NCBI GenBank assembly: GCA_947650285.1
Contig: CANTFL010001198.1
Location: forward strand, 248,001-312,000
From: Hyaloperonospora brassicae
Lineage: Eukaryota > Oomycota > Peronosporomycetes > Peronosporales > Peronosporaceae
DNA length: 64,000 bases
Reading direction: 5' to 3'
The translations under genes were made by a program, and so were the position numbers. The notes beneath the pieces were generated by a model. It was not told the origin of the DNA, searched no databases, and worked only from the letters and a program-made list of their open reading frames with translations. Below, in pieces: positions 21,160 to 31,866 of this stretch. Numbering within the stretch: the first letter of the stretch is position 1; each line of letters starts with the position of its first letter.

Positions 21160-22209
21160 GCTCACCAAGATGGAACTTGTTTTAGCGCCGCGCGAGTCGT
21201 GGGGGTATTAGAAAGACCACACATTAGGAAAATGGCTCAAGCAATCTAAATTGGGCGGAAAATTAACCATGAAAAGTCCACCATGCTGCTTGACTCGGGA
21301 GATGAGGTTTCGATCGTGGACACTGCCTTTGCTTATTAGTTAGGATGTGTCATCGGCGATAATCAAAAACTGGAGCGTGCGGGGATAGGTGAAAACAAGC
21401 ACATGACCGAAGTACGTACCACGATCAAGATCACCGTTAATGGATCGCTGGTGTACTTTTTTTGATGTGTAAGTGGGTGATCAAGTCGGTCAAGAAATAA
21501 TCTTGGGATGTATTACATGGTACCCGCAGGTATACGTCTAGATTTTGCTGATGGGACGCTAGTATTGCCGGATGAAGTGAGGATTCATCCAGCAGGACGT
21601 AGACCTCGGTACGGATCGTCCATGCAGCCGATCGTGATTACGGATCATCACGCGGCTCTACCGGTCGGTAGATCGACAGAGGTAAGGATCGGCAATATCC
21701 AGTTCAACGCCAAGCATTGGGTGAGGCGCGATCCAACATGGGTACCTACCATAATCACCGGGATGGGTCGAATCAAGTACTTGTATCGGACAAATCGCAG
21801 CGACACGGAAGTGACCCTCGATCGCGGACCGGCTTTAAATTGTAGTATGGCTACCGATATGGATCCTCGATACAACCCAGGCTACGCCTCGGTTGTATCG
21901 AGGAGATACAACGAGTGGCAGACTCTGGCATTTGAAGCAACGACAAAAAAAGAGGAAGAACCGCCGCCCGAAAACGCTAATACGCTTGTGGATCACCCAC
22001 CAAACTCTACGCCAAAGAAGATTATAAGTCGACCGGAAGAGAATAATGGATCAATGGATTGCCTGATTCAAGACGAGGGAGTTGTTCCACGTGTAAGGCA
22101 ACTACCACGTGTCTCTAAAACGATCGAGGAGACGGACGGATGCTACCGAGTACCCGAGAGGCCAATGGAAAGGGGTAAAGCGAATAAGGACAGGAATACC
22201 GATCAATAA
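21160..22209 (+). pseudogene. protease region and following spacer of element E
   Basis: LLDSGDEVSIVDTAF gives the Asp-Ser-Gly protease motif near 21290. The frame then has stops near 21340 and 21470. From 21508 a 233-codon open part reads VPAGIRLDFADGTLVLPDEV and a spacer present also in G and D, containing LPVGRSTEVRIGNIQFNAKHW. Confidence 0.8.
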
Positions 22210-22232
22210 CATGACGGATCGCGTGACATGAT

Positions 22233-22667
22233 GTGATCGATGACCTACAAGTGGATCATCGATCAACAAGCGTACTGCCTGTGGTTAACATGATTCAAGA
22301 ACAAGCGACAAACGGCGGAGCAGACGATCAGTCACAGAAAGAGTCCGAACCTTCACCAGATGTAAAGATCGATGAAGAGCCTTGTCCGGAGGATGATCGA
22401 ATCGCGGGAGATCCAGAAGTCTCTACCTATGGTCATGAAAGTGGGGAAACGTACGCCGAGGATGTGGATCGGTCTACGGCGATTTTGGCTGACATTATTA
22501 CGCCTACTGCTAAAGTTACGATTAATTCTATTCAAGTAGGCGGTCCAGACGCACCGCTGACTGGAGACCAGGAACGATTGAGACGACTGATCTGGAAAAA
22601 AAGTACCTTCTTATTGGTAAAGGGAAAGAACTCCCTCCTGCCGAACGGGGGCTCTATGCGATATTGA
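22233..22667 (+). pseudogene. acidic spacer upstream of RT in element E
   Basis: A 144-codon frame with an acidic, low-complexity start and ending QERLRRLIWKKSTFLLVKGK, the region that leads into RT in this lineage. The counterpart in G is at 63672-63911. Confidence 0.6.
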
Positions 22668-22679
22668 TGTGGGAGGAGC

Positions 22680-23115
22680 GAGTCCGAACGTCAGAGAGTA
22701 CGACAAGTAGCGTCCAACTTCCGTGAAAAGTTAGCAGATTTAAACAAAGGAATGCTATCAGCCAAGATTTTCCGCCCTTCCACATGCCCATGGGCTTCGC
22801 CGATCGTCCTAACTTTTAAGAAGAATGGCGAAGACATTCGATTGTGTATCGAATATCGACGGGTAAATTAGGTAATAAGGCTGATGGTGTACCCAATGCC
22901 ATTGATCAACGAACTTTTACAAGACATGAACAAAGCGATGTGGTACTGCTCACTGGACATGGCAAGCGGATTTTGGGTGGTGCAGATGACGGACCGAGCA
23001 AGAAGGAATTCAGCATTCATCTCGCCGTCAGGCTTGTTTGAATGCTTACAGATGCCGTTTGGGTTAGAAAACGCTCCACAGATCTACCAACGCCTGATCG
23101 ACAAGTCATTGTATG
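22680..23115 (+). pseudogene. reverse transcriptase start of element E, cut by element B
   Basis: Reads SAKIFRPSTCPWASPIVLTF, DIRLCIEYRRVN, MVYPMPLINELLQDM, WYCSLDMASGFWVVQMT and MPFGLENAPQIYQRLIDKSLY, then stops at the B LTR before the YxDD motif. A stop follows YRRVN. Fingers and part of palm are present. Confidence 0.85.
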
Positions 23116-23556
23116 TGTAACGGGGCACTGTTGACTACGTACTGGTTGACCAGTACGGAGTATACTTCCACTGACGACGGTGGTCGACAGTGCCCTGCTA
23201 GGTGTTGAAGGAACACAGAGGAATGAAAGGAGACTAAGTAGTCAGACCAGTCTCTGGTAAAAGTAAAACCGTATTGATATAATAAAATTATATAACATCT
23301 TGAATCTCTGTTGTCCTGACTTAATTATACCAATATAACTAAATGTATGATGACGTCTACTCACCACCCATTGCGCGCGTCTAGCAGCGACTGGTGGGTT
23401 GATATCATCACGGTATCAACCAATGAGTAGAACCATTCGTTCATCCCAACAATATCACCATGTCTTGTGATATTGTCAAAAGAATATTCGACGTGATATT
23501 CTTTATTGTCAAATTGTTTAAAATGACAATTTCATGTAACGAGCTATCCCGTTACA
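23116..23556 (-). repeat. 3' LTR of element B
   Basis: 441 bp, TGTAACGGGGCACTG...ATCCCGTTACA. It is related to but longer than the A/C LTRs. It differs from 51490-51930 at many positions by eye, so B is older than A, C and D. Confidence 0.9.
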
Positions 23557-23691
23557 TCACCCCTCCCTTGTCTGATAGTCACCGTGTGACTTTCGAATTC
23601 TTGGTGGCCACCCGTGGGACACCAGTGGGACAGGGAGCATTTGCTTGGTCAGACCCATTCACTCCTGACCTTGCCTCGCATAGTTAACATA

Positions 23692-25300
23692 TCTATGCGA
23701 GGTGATTCGAAGACCACACAGCCTGCCGCTGTGCCAGCCTCTGCGGCAGATCTTCTTCGTCTGCTGCTTGCTCTCCGTCTGCAGCAGAAGATGCTGCAGA
23801 CGCACGCGGTATCGCACCACGTGCACATGATGACCTTGTCAATGAGTTCATTAATGCTGGCGAGTCAGATGTGCCTGACTCGCGCAACGTTCCAGAGGCA
23901 TCCCGATCACCGGCGGTGCCTCATCGCTCGTCAAAAGCACTGAAGAACGAGCGTACTCGTGAAATGCAACACAGTCTGCTCGGCAGTGATGACGAACTCT
24001 ATGGTGAGGATATACTATGCTTTACCAGCATCAACTCGTGCTTCCCCGCACGAGCGTGATGACGATGGCGAGAGCCGTCGTCATTTTGAAAGGCGTGGTT
24101 ATGAAACAGGTACCTCATTGAAGCGTGGTGAGCTTAAGCAGTGGCGCTGGCCCGAGAAGCTCATCAATAGCTTGTCTCATGAGACAAGCCAGCACCATCG
24201 AATTCCTTTATTCGATGCAACTGAGCTTCATGGATTAAGTTCCAGCGCGAGTAACTTCCGCGCTGAAGCAGACTGATTTCTATCTCGATGCCTTCCTTAG
24301 GCATCGATGGTACAATGGCAACCAAAAGCGTGAGAAGAACTCGCTTTTGGCAGTGTGGAACGCCTTCGTCCAAAATGTCAAAGAATTTTGGACGAGAAGG
24401 GTGTCTTAAGAAACTTGAGGCAATACGCATCAAGTTCGAAAAGCGAACGCCAACCGGTGCAAGGAACCGGTTGCATTGTTTGTCAAGTGAGGCCGTCATT
24501 CCATGTCTCACTTGGGGTGATCCTTGTGCGAGCTGTGTCGACAACTCTCAACGTGCACATAGGGACTTGTATTCCCTAAGTTTGACCCGGGGAAGGGCAC
24601 ACATCTCGGATGAGATGCGGGACGCGATTGCAAACTTGCAATCCGTCTACAAGCGCCAAAAGCGCGTATTTACCGATGGGCCCTCGGACCAATCGGATGG
24701 GTCTCGTCATACTGGTGGACGAGACCTTCAACGTCAGCCATCAGCTGGGAACCTCATTCCCAGCTGTTCCAAGAGGGTGGATACCCCCGCCACTCGACGA
24801 GGTAGCTCGTCCTTAATCCTAGATCGTCACGGTGGTTTAAAATACGCTCCACAAGAAAGCGTTAAACACCGTGGGAATCCACCAGTGGTTCAGGTGGCGG
24901 TGGAAAGACAAGGTCCGGCTCAGCCGCCGGGCCTGCACGAGACTTTGGGTAACCACGAGCGTTACCTGACAGAGCTGAGGGAGGACTTCGAGCACGAAAC
25001 CAACCGACGGCACGCCTTGCAGTGGGACGTGCGACGTCTTCGTGACGAGCGGGAGAAGGATCGATCGGAATTCGCGTTCGCTCAGCTTGAGAGTGAACGC
25101 GAGAGGCGTCGTTGCGCGACGGGCTAGAGACGGCTCGTCGCGAGGCCGCGTCGACGAAGGACCAACTCCTTTCGACGAAGGATTAACTTCATTGTTTAGT
25201 CCGTGATCACAAGAATCTGTTAAGGATTCTTGAGCGCGCCGGTTACCTCCGTTCTCGCAAGAGGCCTCGTACTTATGGTACGGGCGGAGACGACCAACAT
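23692..25300 (+). pseudogene. antisense reading frame of element B
   Basis: Starts MRGDSKTTQPAAVPASAAD, then shifts frame. Later blocks are SRRHFERRGYETGTSLKRGE to [18 protein letters not shown] sequence (23959-24276), the central block with [11 protein letters not shown] (24370-24640), and a coiled coil with ELREDFEHETNRRHALQWDV (24940-25100). A final block reads LERAGYLRSRKRPRTYG, a basic cluster aligned with [15 protein letters not shown] of A and C. The protein pattern of the coiled coil is kept although the nucleotides are strongly changed. Confidence 0.65.
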
Positions 25301-25475
25301 AAAACGTAGAATGCGTGCGCACCCTACGTGGCAATTCGAGTGTGTATGCATTTCCCTTACGGTGCAACACACGAAAAAGACCAATGTATTTTGGCAGTAG
25401 GTTACTACTGCCGACATTAGTGACTACATGTCCAGGTAAGTTTACCGTAGACAGTAGTACTAGGTCGTTAACCAT
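24730..25475 (-). pseudogene. integrase tail and chromodomain remnant of element B
   Basis: Begins [20 protein letters not shown] and HSTFYVGRLRPYHKYE. The frame is then lost in the linker. The chromodomain is still readable ([31 protein letters not shown]), but with stops before RFL and after NSWE. Confidence 0.75.
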
Positions 25476-25478
25476 AAA

Positions 25479-26500
25479 TTAAAGAACATTCGCTCTTCCA
25501 TTCTTGTCTGCGTTTCGTTTCTGGCGGTCCACCGCATTTGCGATGGAATCCTGAACGAAACGGACTACCGCCTCTCGAGTCAGCCGGAAGTTCTCTGCTG
25601 ACTCTTTGTTTTGTCTTTCAGTGCGCTTCGTGCGCACTGCTAAGAGATTGCTTTCTTCTTCAACGAAGGTGTCTTCTTCCTCGCTGGCATAATCGTTGAC
25701 GATGCTGAATATCCCAGCGTCTTCATCATTGTCTGATGTAGCAGCAGCGTCATCGCTACTTCTAAGCTCGATTTCCTCGATTTCGACTTGATCGACATCG
25801 GCATCAAACGTATCGATATGAGCGGTGATACGTGATAAGCAAGAGCCGAAACGGTTTCTGCTCGAGCGAGTCCCTCCCCCCTTTAACTCAGAGTCACTCT
25901 GTATGACGGTGGGAATACGTGGGTGGCGTAAGCCATTCACGTAGAACGGGGTATGCGTTGTGGACGCATGCACGGAGTTGTTGATGGCTAACTCAACCAT
26001 CGGCAAGAACTCACTCCTACTCGAAAAGGAAACGACGTATCCACGAAGAATATCTTCGAGGACACGATTCGCTCGTATAGTCTGACCATCCGTTTCGGGA
26101 TGGTCAGAGGTTGACATCTTCAACCTTGTTCCCAATGTGCGGAATACGGATTGCCAAAACGCCGACGTGAACCGAGGATCACGGTCGGATACGAGTTCAC
26201 GGGGTAAACCGTGGAGTCGAAACACAGTGTCGATGAAGACACGCGTACAATCGTGTGAGCTGATCGATTCTGGGACTGCAGCAAGATGTACCATCTTGCT
26301 GAAACGATCCACAAATACAAGAATACCATTATTCTTGTGAGCGTCTCCGGGGGACCCGAAGACAAAGTCCATGGACAAGGACTCCCAACACTCTGCCGGG
26401 ACCGGCAGAGGCTGTAACAGTGCACGGGATGAAGGTATAGGCTTCGCCCGTTGACAGACCTCGCAAGAACGAATGTACTTGCGGACAAACAGATACTGGC
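25479..26500 (-). pseudogene. integrase core of element B
   Basis: SMDFVFGSPGDAHKNN, ELVSDRDPRF and TDGQTIRANRVLED: the catalytic Glu of QTER is Ile, so the enzyme is dead. The acidic insert and the tail to GRANVL then TAA are in one frame here, without the 1-bp deletion seen in A and C. Confidence 0.85.
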
Positions 26501-26504
26501 GGAG

Positions 26505-27431
26505 TCAGTAAAAGTCACGGCTGACCGTGAGGTAAGTCTTTTCTCGGCCACGATGCCCGCCAGACGGCGCATCGTGACATTCGAACATGATGCGTAATCG
26601 CAATTCATGATGAGCGGGAACGACGACACGAGGAGTGTCGTCGGCATCTGCTGTATAGTACAGCAGGCCATTGCGAGTAGTGTACCGATCCAAAGAGGAA
26701 CGGTACAGGACCGGCAAATCCAACAAGGATTTCCGGGATGGGTTCGCAAGATGACCCATCAAACGGAGGATATTCGTGTCTCCTGCGTATGCTTTCCGCA
26801 CGTCGTCGAGTAAACTTGACGACGGGACACTGACTGACAGTGTCGCAACAGTGGGCAAGGCCTCACTGTTGACTCGGGTCGTTGGCACGAAGTCGGGCCG
26901 ACGTGCTCACGCATCAGCAACAACATTAAGTCGTCCTGGCTTGTACTCCACGGAGAAGTTATACTCCGCGAAGAAAGACAGCCACCTCGCCGTCCTCTGC
27001 GAGAGGTGTGGGATGTTTACGGCCGTGCGTAGTGACGCATGGTCGGTATACACGATAAACGGTCTATCTCCCAAGAGATAGACGCGAAACTTAGCCAGTG
27101 CGTACTTCATGGCAAGGAGTTTCTTGTCATGCACTGGGTAATTACGCTCAGCTGCTTGCAGCTGACGCGACTGATAACAGATGACGCGCTCCGCGCCGTC
27201 TGAATCTAACTGCATTAACGCACAGCCGATTGCGAAATCGCTGGCGTCACAGACGACATGAAATGGTCTGTCCTGATCTGCGATCGCCAAGATCGGCGAT
27301 TGCATCAAGCTTTGCTTAATACCTTCAAAGGAACGCTGGCACTCAGCGTTCCATGACCACTTGACATTTTTCTTGAGCAGACAAGAAAGATGAACAGTCA
27401 TCTCGGCGTAGTTGCGCGAGTACTTGTGCAA
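26505..27431 (-). pseudogene. RNase H and zinc-binding linker of element B
   Basis: The RNase H part is near-identical to A, with HDKKLLAMKY (Glu to Lys) and YTDHASLRTA. A frame break near 26900 separates it from the linker (VPSSSLLDDVRKAYAGD ... GGHRGREKTYLTVSRDFY). A TGA follows where A has Trp. Confidence 0.8.
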
Positions 27432-27440
27432 GTAGGCCCC

Positions 27441-27934
27441 TCAGCCAAGGAACTTACGAAGTCCCTTGACATCGACTGGCACTGGCCAGTCGGTGATCGA
27501 CTTGATCTTTTCGGGATCAGAGCGTACGCCGTGTTTACCCACGATGCACCCAAGAAGTGGTATTTCGCTAGCCGCAAATATACACTTCTTGAGGTTGGCG
27601 TGCAACTTATACTTGCGCATAAGTTGAAGAACCTTACGGACGTGAGTTCGGTGGACGTCAACGTCCGCCCTTCCATCCATAGCCCGGCTATGGACGAAAA
27701 CACCATCCAAATAACTCGGTGCGAAGTCTCGCACCGGTCTCAACAGATTTGTTACACATCTGTTGAATGTTGCAGGGGCATTACTCAGCCCCTGTGGCAT
27801 CACTAGCTACTCCCACAATATACCGCTGGGGGAACTCACTGCCGTGTACGGTATGTCCCGTTCACGCATGAGGATCTGATAGAATCCGTCCACCAGATCC
27901 ATGGACGAAAAGATAGTACTATTTGACATACTAT
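27441..27934 (-). pseudogene. reverse transcriptase C-terminal part of element B
   Basis: MPQGLSNAPATFNRC, the active-site region SYLDGVFVHSR (second Asp of the pair is Gly, so inactive), and GVRSDPEKIKSITDWPVPVD to RKFLG then TGA. D interrupts it at 27935, in the segment encoding GMSKSTIFSSMD. Confidence 0.85.
27931..27934. repeat. candidate target-site duplication of element D (ctat), left
   Basis: ctat precedes the D LTR, and ctat follows it at 48694-48697. The fit is imperfect: joining the flanks with one ctat leaves extra bases relative to A and C. An alternative 4-bp atac reading matches them better but needs non-TG...CA ends. Confidence 0.5.
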
Positions 27935-28980
27935 TGTGGAGTAGCGATCGGTTAATTTATGAGTCGATCCCAACTCTCCACTGGCGCCCGGATGACCGAC
28001 TAACGGAGGGGGTACTCCGATTCCGTGTGTGTTGCCTTCCTCACCTTGTGTACCCGTCGGTAGGGCGGGTTGCACTCTTCCAGGTGGACTCGTGTCGGAG
28101 GAAAACTTGACCGTGTTGGAGATGGGGTTGTGATCGTGCGGGAATCTTCACGCGATCACGGGGTACTTGTGGGTACTAATATAAGTTACCCTGATCTCAA
28201 CGAGATCGCCTTGTCCACTATGTGGTAGCTTGACCCGCGAGCCTTCTCGCGAATCTTGCGCCTTGCCTTTACGTGTCTTGCTGCGTCCGATCGCATTTGA
28301 TGTTTCTTGAGAGTTCTTGAGCACACCTGGCCAAAACAATCCAGGTGTGACACTCGCGTAGACGTATATCATGACTCTTTATTCGACGGGGGGCCAAAGA
28401 TCCTACCCGGAAGAGATAACGTATGCCTTGTGAAGTAAATTTAACTCTGTTTAATGTTAACCAACCTAAACCCTATCCCGATGCCTATCCGTATATCTTA
28501 ACCAGATGACACGCGTCGGCATTCCAGGAGGATCGTCCCCTCGCATTTATGTGGTCCACACCCAGTGCATCCACCGTTGTATCTTCTTGTGGCCCACCCA
28601 AGATATCCTCGGGATCCTACTAGCGGATCGTGATCCTACTAGCGGATCGGGATCCTGTTAGCGGATCGGGATCCACTTAGCGGATCGCAACTGGAGATCG
28701 GACATGCGATCCTGGGTTAGGATCGCGGTCTTCCAATGAGATAGAGGGCCTTGTATTGCCATGTCTCACGCCGGATTGCGTAATCACAACGGGTGTGCCT
28801 ACCCTATAGCCTCATCCCAGTCTGGGCGATCCTGTCCACTTGGGGATTGGGTACGCTATTGCCAGCCACCCATCCCAGCTTGTATCCACCAATCATAGCA
28901 TTTTTGGCTTAACTGGAGCGTGTGACCCTTTAATCCGCCGATCCCAGTCCCAAAGAGATTTCCTTGTGACCTCTTTGCCA
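27935..28980 (-). repeat. 3' LTR of element D
   Basis: 1,046 bp, TGTGGAG...TTGCCA. It contains a four-unit 19-20 bp tandem repeat (28613-28687, gatcctactagcggatcgg type) and very frequent GATC. Confidence 0.88.
28613..28687. repeat. tandem repeat inside the D LTR
   Basis: Four units of 19-20 bp with core actagcggatcgg, each carrying two GATC sites. The copy in the other LTR is at 48326-48400. Confidence 0.85.
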
Positions 28981-29149
28981 CAACCGTCCCCAGCACCGTC
29001 AGTCAACATACGGTGTTGGTCTGGCTGTTCAACCTTGTGGGCTCCATTTCTTTTCTACGCACTTTCGCATCTTCCGACACATTTTCCGATCCCGATTATC
29101 CGGCTCAGGTATCTCCTTCGTCTTCAGGATAAGGGCCTCTCGGGTCGCC

Positions 29150-31597
29150 CTCTGCGATCCCAACTCCAGACGTCGGAACCTCGACGCCTACCAGTCCTGC
29201 GATCTCAGACGCCTCCACCGTGCCGGTGACCGAGCGTAATCGCTTGGCTGTGGTAACGTCAGCCCAGATGGGGGAAAGCTCCGGTTGGTCTTCCACCGCG
29301 ATCCTTCTGTCGCGATCCTCTTCAATTCCCGCTCCCGACAAGACCTCCGCCGGCCAACATGTTCCAACTCCGGATCCGAGATAGCCCATCTTGCTCCCCA
29401 TTAATCGGATCGAGGCCTCGTGTTCGGTCGATCAAGCCACGTTAAACGACGCGATCTATTCGCTTTACGTTCGCCTGAACCTCCAACAGATTGTCGTGGA
29501 TCGGTACCAGAGTATGGAGGCTGCTTTGGAGCGGCAGCTGATCCAGAATCGCCAGCTGAGTGAGAATCTTGAGAAGCGCCGCACCTCCGCGTCACCTTTC
29601 GTCCAGTTCGTCCAGTCGAAGTACGACCGCTTGCGCGTTCGCTACGACGACGAGGTGAAGCAGTCAGAGGTCTATCGGGAGACGTTGGTTGACCGGGTTG
29701 ACCGGGTCGACCAGACCGCCGTGATCGAGCATCTAAAAACCCAAATTATCCGGACTGCGCGAGCGCGTCATGCCGCACAGAAGAATACCGATCGTGCGAT
29801 TTCCGGAATACGCAAGCAGATGGACGAGGCGGGAGAACGGTTGGTGGCTGAATGCGACAAGTTGTCTCACAGCCTGCACAAGGCAAACCGCAAGAGCCCG
29901 AAGTACGTTCAAAACCGGCCTCCAACTCCAAGAAAATCTGTGTCGCGCGCTCAAGCTCGTTTTTGAGCTTCGAACCAAACTGGGCGAGGCGCCGGATTTT
30001 CTGTCCGCCCGATTCGCTGAGTGCGATCAATTGCGTCGCATCTTATCGGATCGCGACGTTACATTGGACCAGATGCGAGTTCAGATCGCGGACGTGGCTT
30101 CCGAACGTGATCGCGCAATACCAGATCACACGACCCCTTAGGGTAGCATGGCATCCTTGGTGTCTGGGGATACTTCAGTTGCACCTACAAACGTGGGATC
30201 GTCTACTTCCACGCCCGTTCCCGCGACTCCTCATTTGATGTCGAACGTTTCAGTATCGAGTCGCAAGCGATCTCGCGATCCCTTGCCATCGTCAACCTTG
30301 CCGCCATTGAAGAAAGTAAATCGATCTGCTGCACCCAATACCAAGCCGTACCGAGTTTGTAATCCCAAGCCTTCGTCCGCCCCCAAGGGAACATGCGATC
30401 CTAAGGGTCGTCGCGTTTTTAAGAGTCGCCATAATCCAGCAAAGCCTGCAGCTACCTCGAAACTGGGCAAGCAGAGGCGCCGTGGCCCGAGCTTAACCTC
30501 GTCTGAGAAGAAGGATTCATCGGCGGGTGAGTATGAGTCTTTAGCGGCTTCATCCGGTTCGCGATCTTCCAGTCGGCGTCGAACGTCCATTCGCTGGCAT
30601 AAATTTTGGCTGGGCCTTGTCCGGATCTGTTTGTCAGAGACACGCCGATCCCTTCGCGCGATCTTCCACCTCCGGTTGATCCTATTATTCCTGTTGTGAC
30701 CAAGGTATCTCGCGCAAACCTTTTCGAAGAAGCTTCCAGTAACTCAGATGGTGCAAATAGCCTTTCTAATTCGCCTCGTGATCACTTAAATCCGGTGTCG
30801 TCTCTGACGGAGTACGATAACTTCCCCCCACCAAGATCTCTCGCGATCAGTGGATCGCTGGATATCAAGATCGTATACCGCGATCCTTCACTCAGGTTTC
30901 TCCATGGTCCTCGCGCATAGTTAGTTGGACAAGCGTCGCGGAGATGGGCCCTGACTTTCTGTACCGCCACTTATCCCGTCCCAAAGGCCATGTCTTCCCA
31001 ACGCTAATGGTGTCCAGGTGTCCTCCTCACACATCTGAGTGGATACCTCGGCTGGTATGTCATGCCCGAATCGTGGCCTTATATGCCCTAGAGCCTTGGG
31101 AGACAGACAAACGTCGGATTGCGCCGATATCTTTCCCTCGCACTGGCTGGTTCGACCAGCTCGCCTTTCTGTACTTGGAATTCGAGGATTGCAACCGACA
31201 GGCTTTGTGGGAGTCGACGCATGCGATCTTGATTTCCAGTGTAGAGCAGGCCAGCGATCCTGAGCTGGGCCAGTTCCTGAAACAGCGGAAGCAACGTCAA
31301 TCGCGAGCTAGACCTCTGTGGAAGGCAATTCTTCGATTCATCTTGCAAGGCATGATCGCAGGTCATTGTGATCTGGACATCCTGTTGGATCCCTTCTTTC
31401 TACAATTCCCTTCTTTCAAAGAGGTTTCCCCTTGGCATCCTGTTCTAAGACGCAAATTGAAGGGCATCCCCAATTTGATCTATGCTATCTCTTTGCTAGA
31501 TACAGCTGAAATTTGGCGTTCTCAGTATCGAACTTCTATCGCCGACCACCCCGGATCATCGATCGCACGATTGCCAGGTAAGTTATTCCCTGCTTGA
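29150..31597 (+). pseudogene. antisense reading frame of element D
   Basis: It runs opposite to gag-pol, between the end of pol (31867) and the 3' LTR. The N-terminal part (about 29160-29380) is Ser/Thr/Pro-rich and ends at an in-frame TAG. In the same frame, 29391-29966 is a strongly predicted coiled coil (YQSMEAALERQLIQNRQLSE, then DDEVKQSEVYRETL). A frameshift joins it to more coiled coil ending 30141. A basic Ser-rich segment (30148-30699, with SSRKRSRD and PPLKKVNR, nuclear-localisation-like) follows. Next comes a Trp-bearing, alpha-rich block at 30944-31597 (WFDQLAFLYLEFEDCN, RARPLWKAILRFILQG). No family is recognised. The overall composition parallels the antisense frame of A and C, but the sequences are not obviously related. 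Confidence 0.65.
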
Positions 31598-31866
31598 TCG
31601 CTAGGATTCGATTCAGATGGTTCCATAATTCAGTATAATCTCTTTTGATCCTTCATTTTGTTCTTCATCTTGAGATCAACTTCTTTTCTTCGGCTTTTCA
31701 ACCGCGATCGGATTCCCCCGATCTGCTATCGCCACTCATTTTACATATAGCCCCGATGCATCATCTCATACAACCTGTTTGTACAATTGCCATTCCACCA
31801 TTTCACGTCCACCGTTTCGCATGCGCCACCGCTCATCGCTTCTATTACCCGTAAATTTTCGGTTTT

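Larger units (their letters stand above)
17287..23115 (+). mobile_element. Gypsy element E, truncated within reverse transcriptase
   Basis: It has a 5' LTR (17287-18569), gag, protease, a variable region and the first part of RT on the plus strand. It stops abruptly at 23115, where the LTR of element B begins. It is a sister of G (58785 on) and a cousin of D. All frames are interrupted. The missing 3' part of E is not found beyond the far LTR of B at 51930. Confidence 0.85.
23116..27934 (-). mobile_element. Gypsy element B, left part (3' LTR to RT)
   Basis: This is the 3' half of an about 8.05-kb element split by D. With 48698-51930 it totals the normal length of this family. It contains the 441-bp LTR, a broken antisense frame, integrase, RNase H and RT up to the D insertion. 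Much of the pol sequence is near-identical to A, while the LTR and gag are from a distinct subfamily. Confidence 0.88.
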
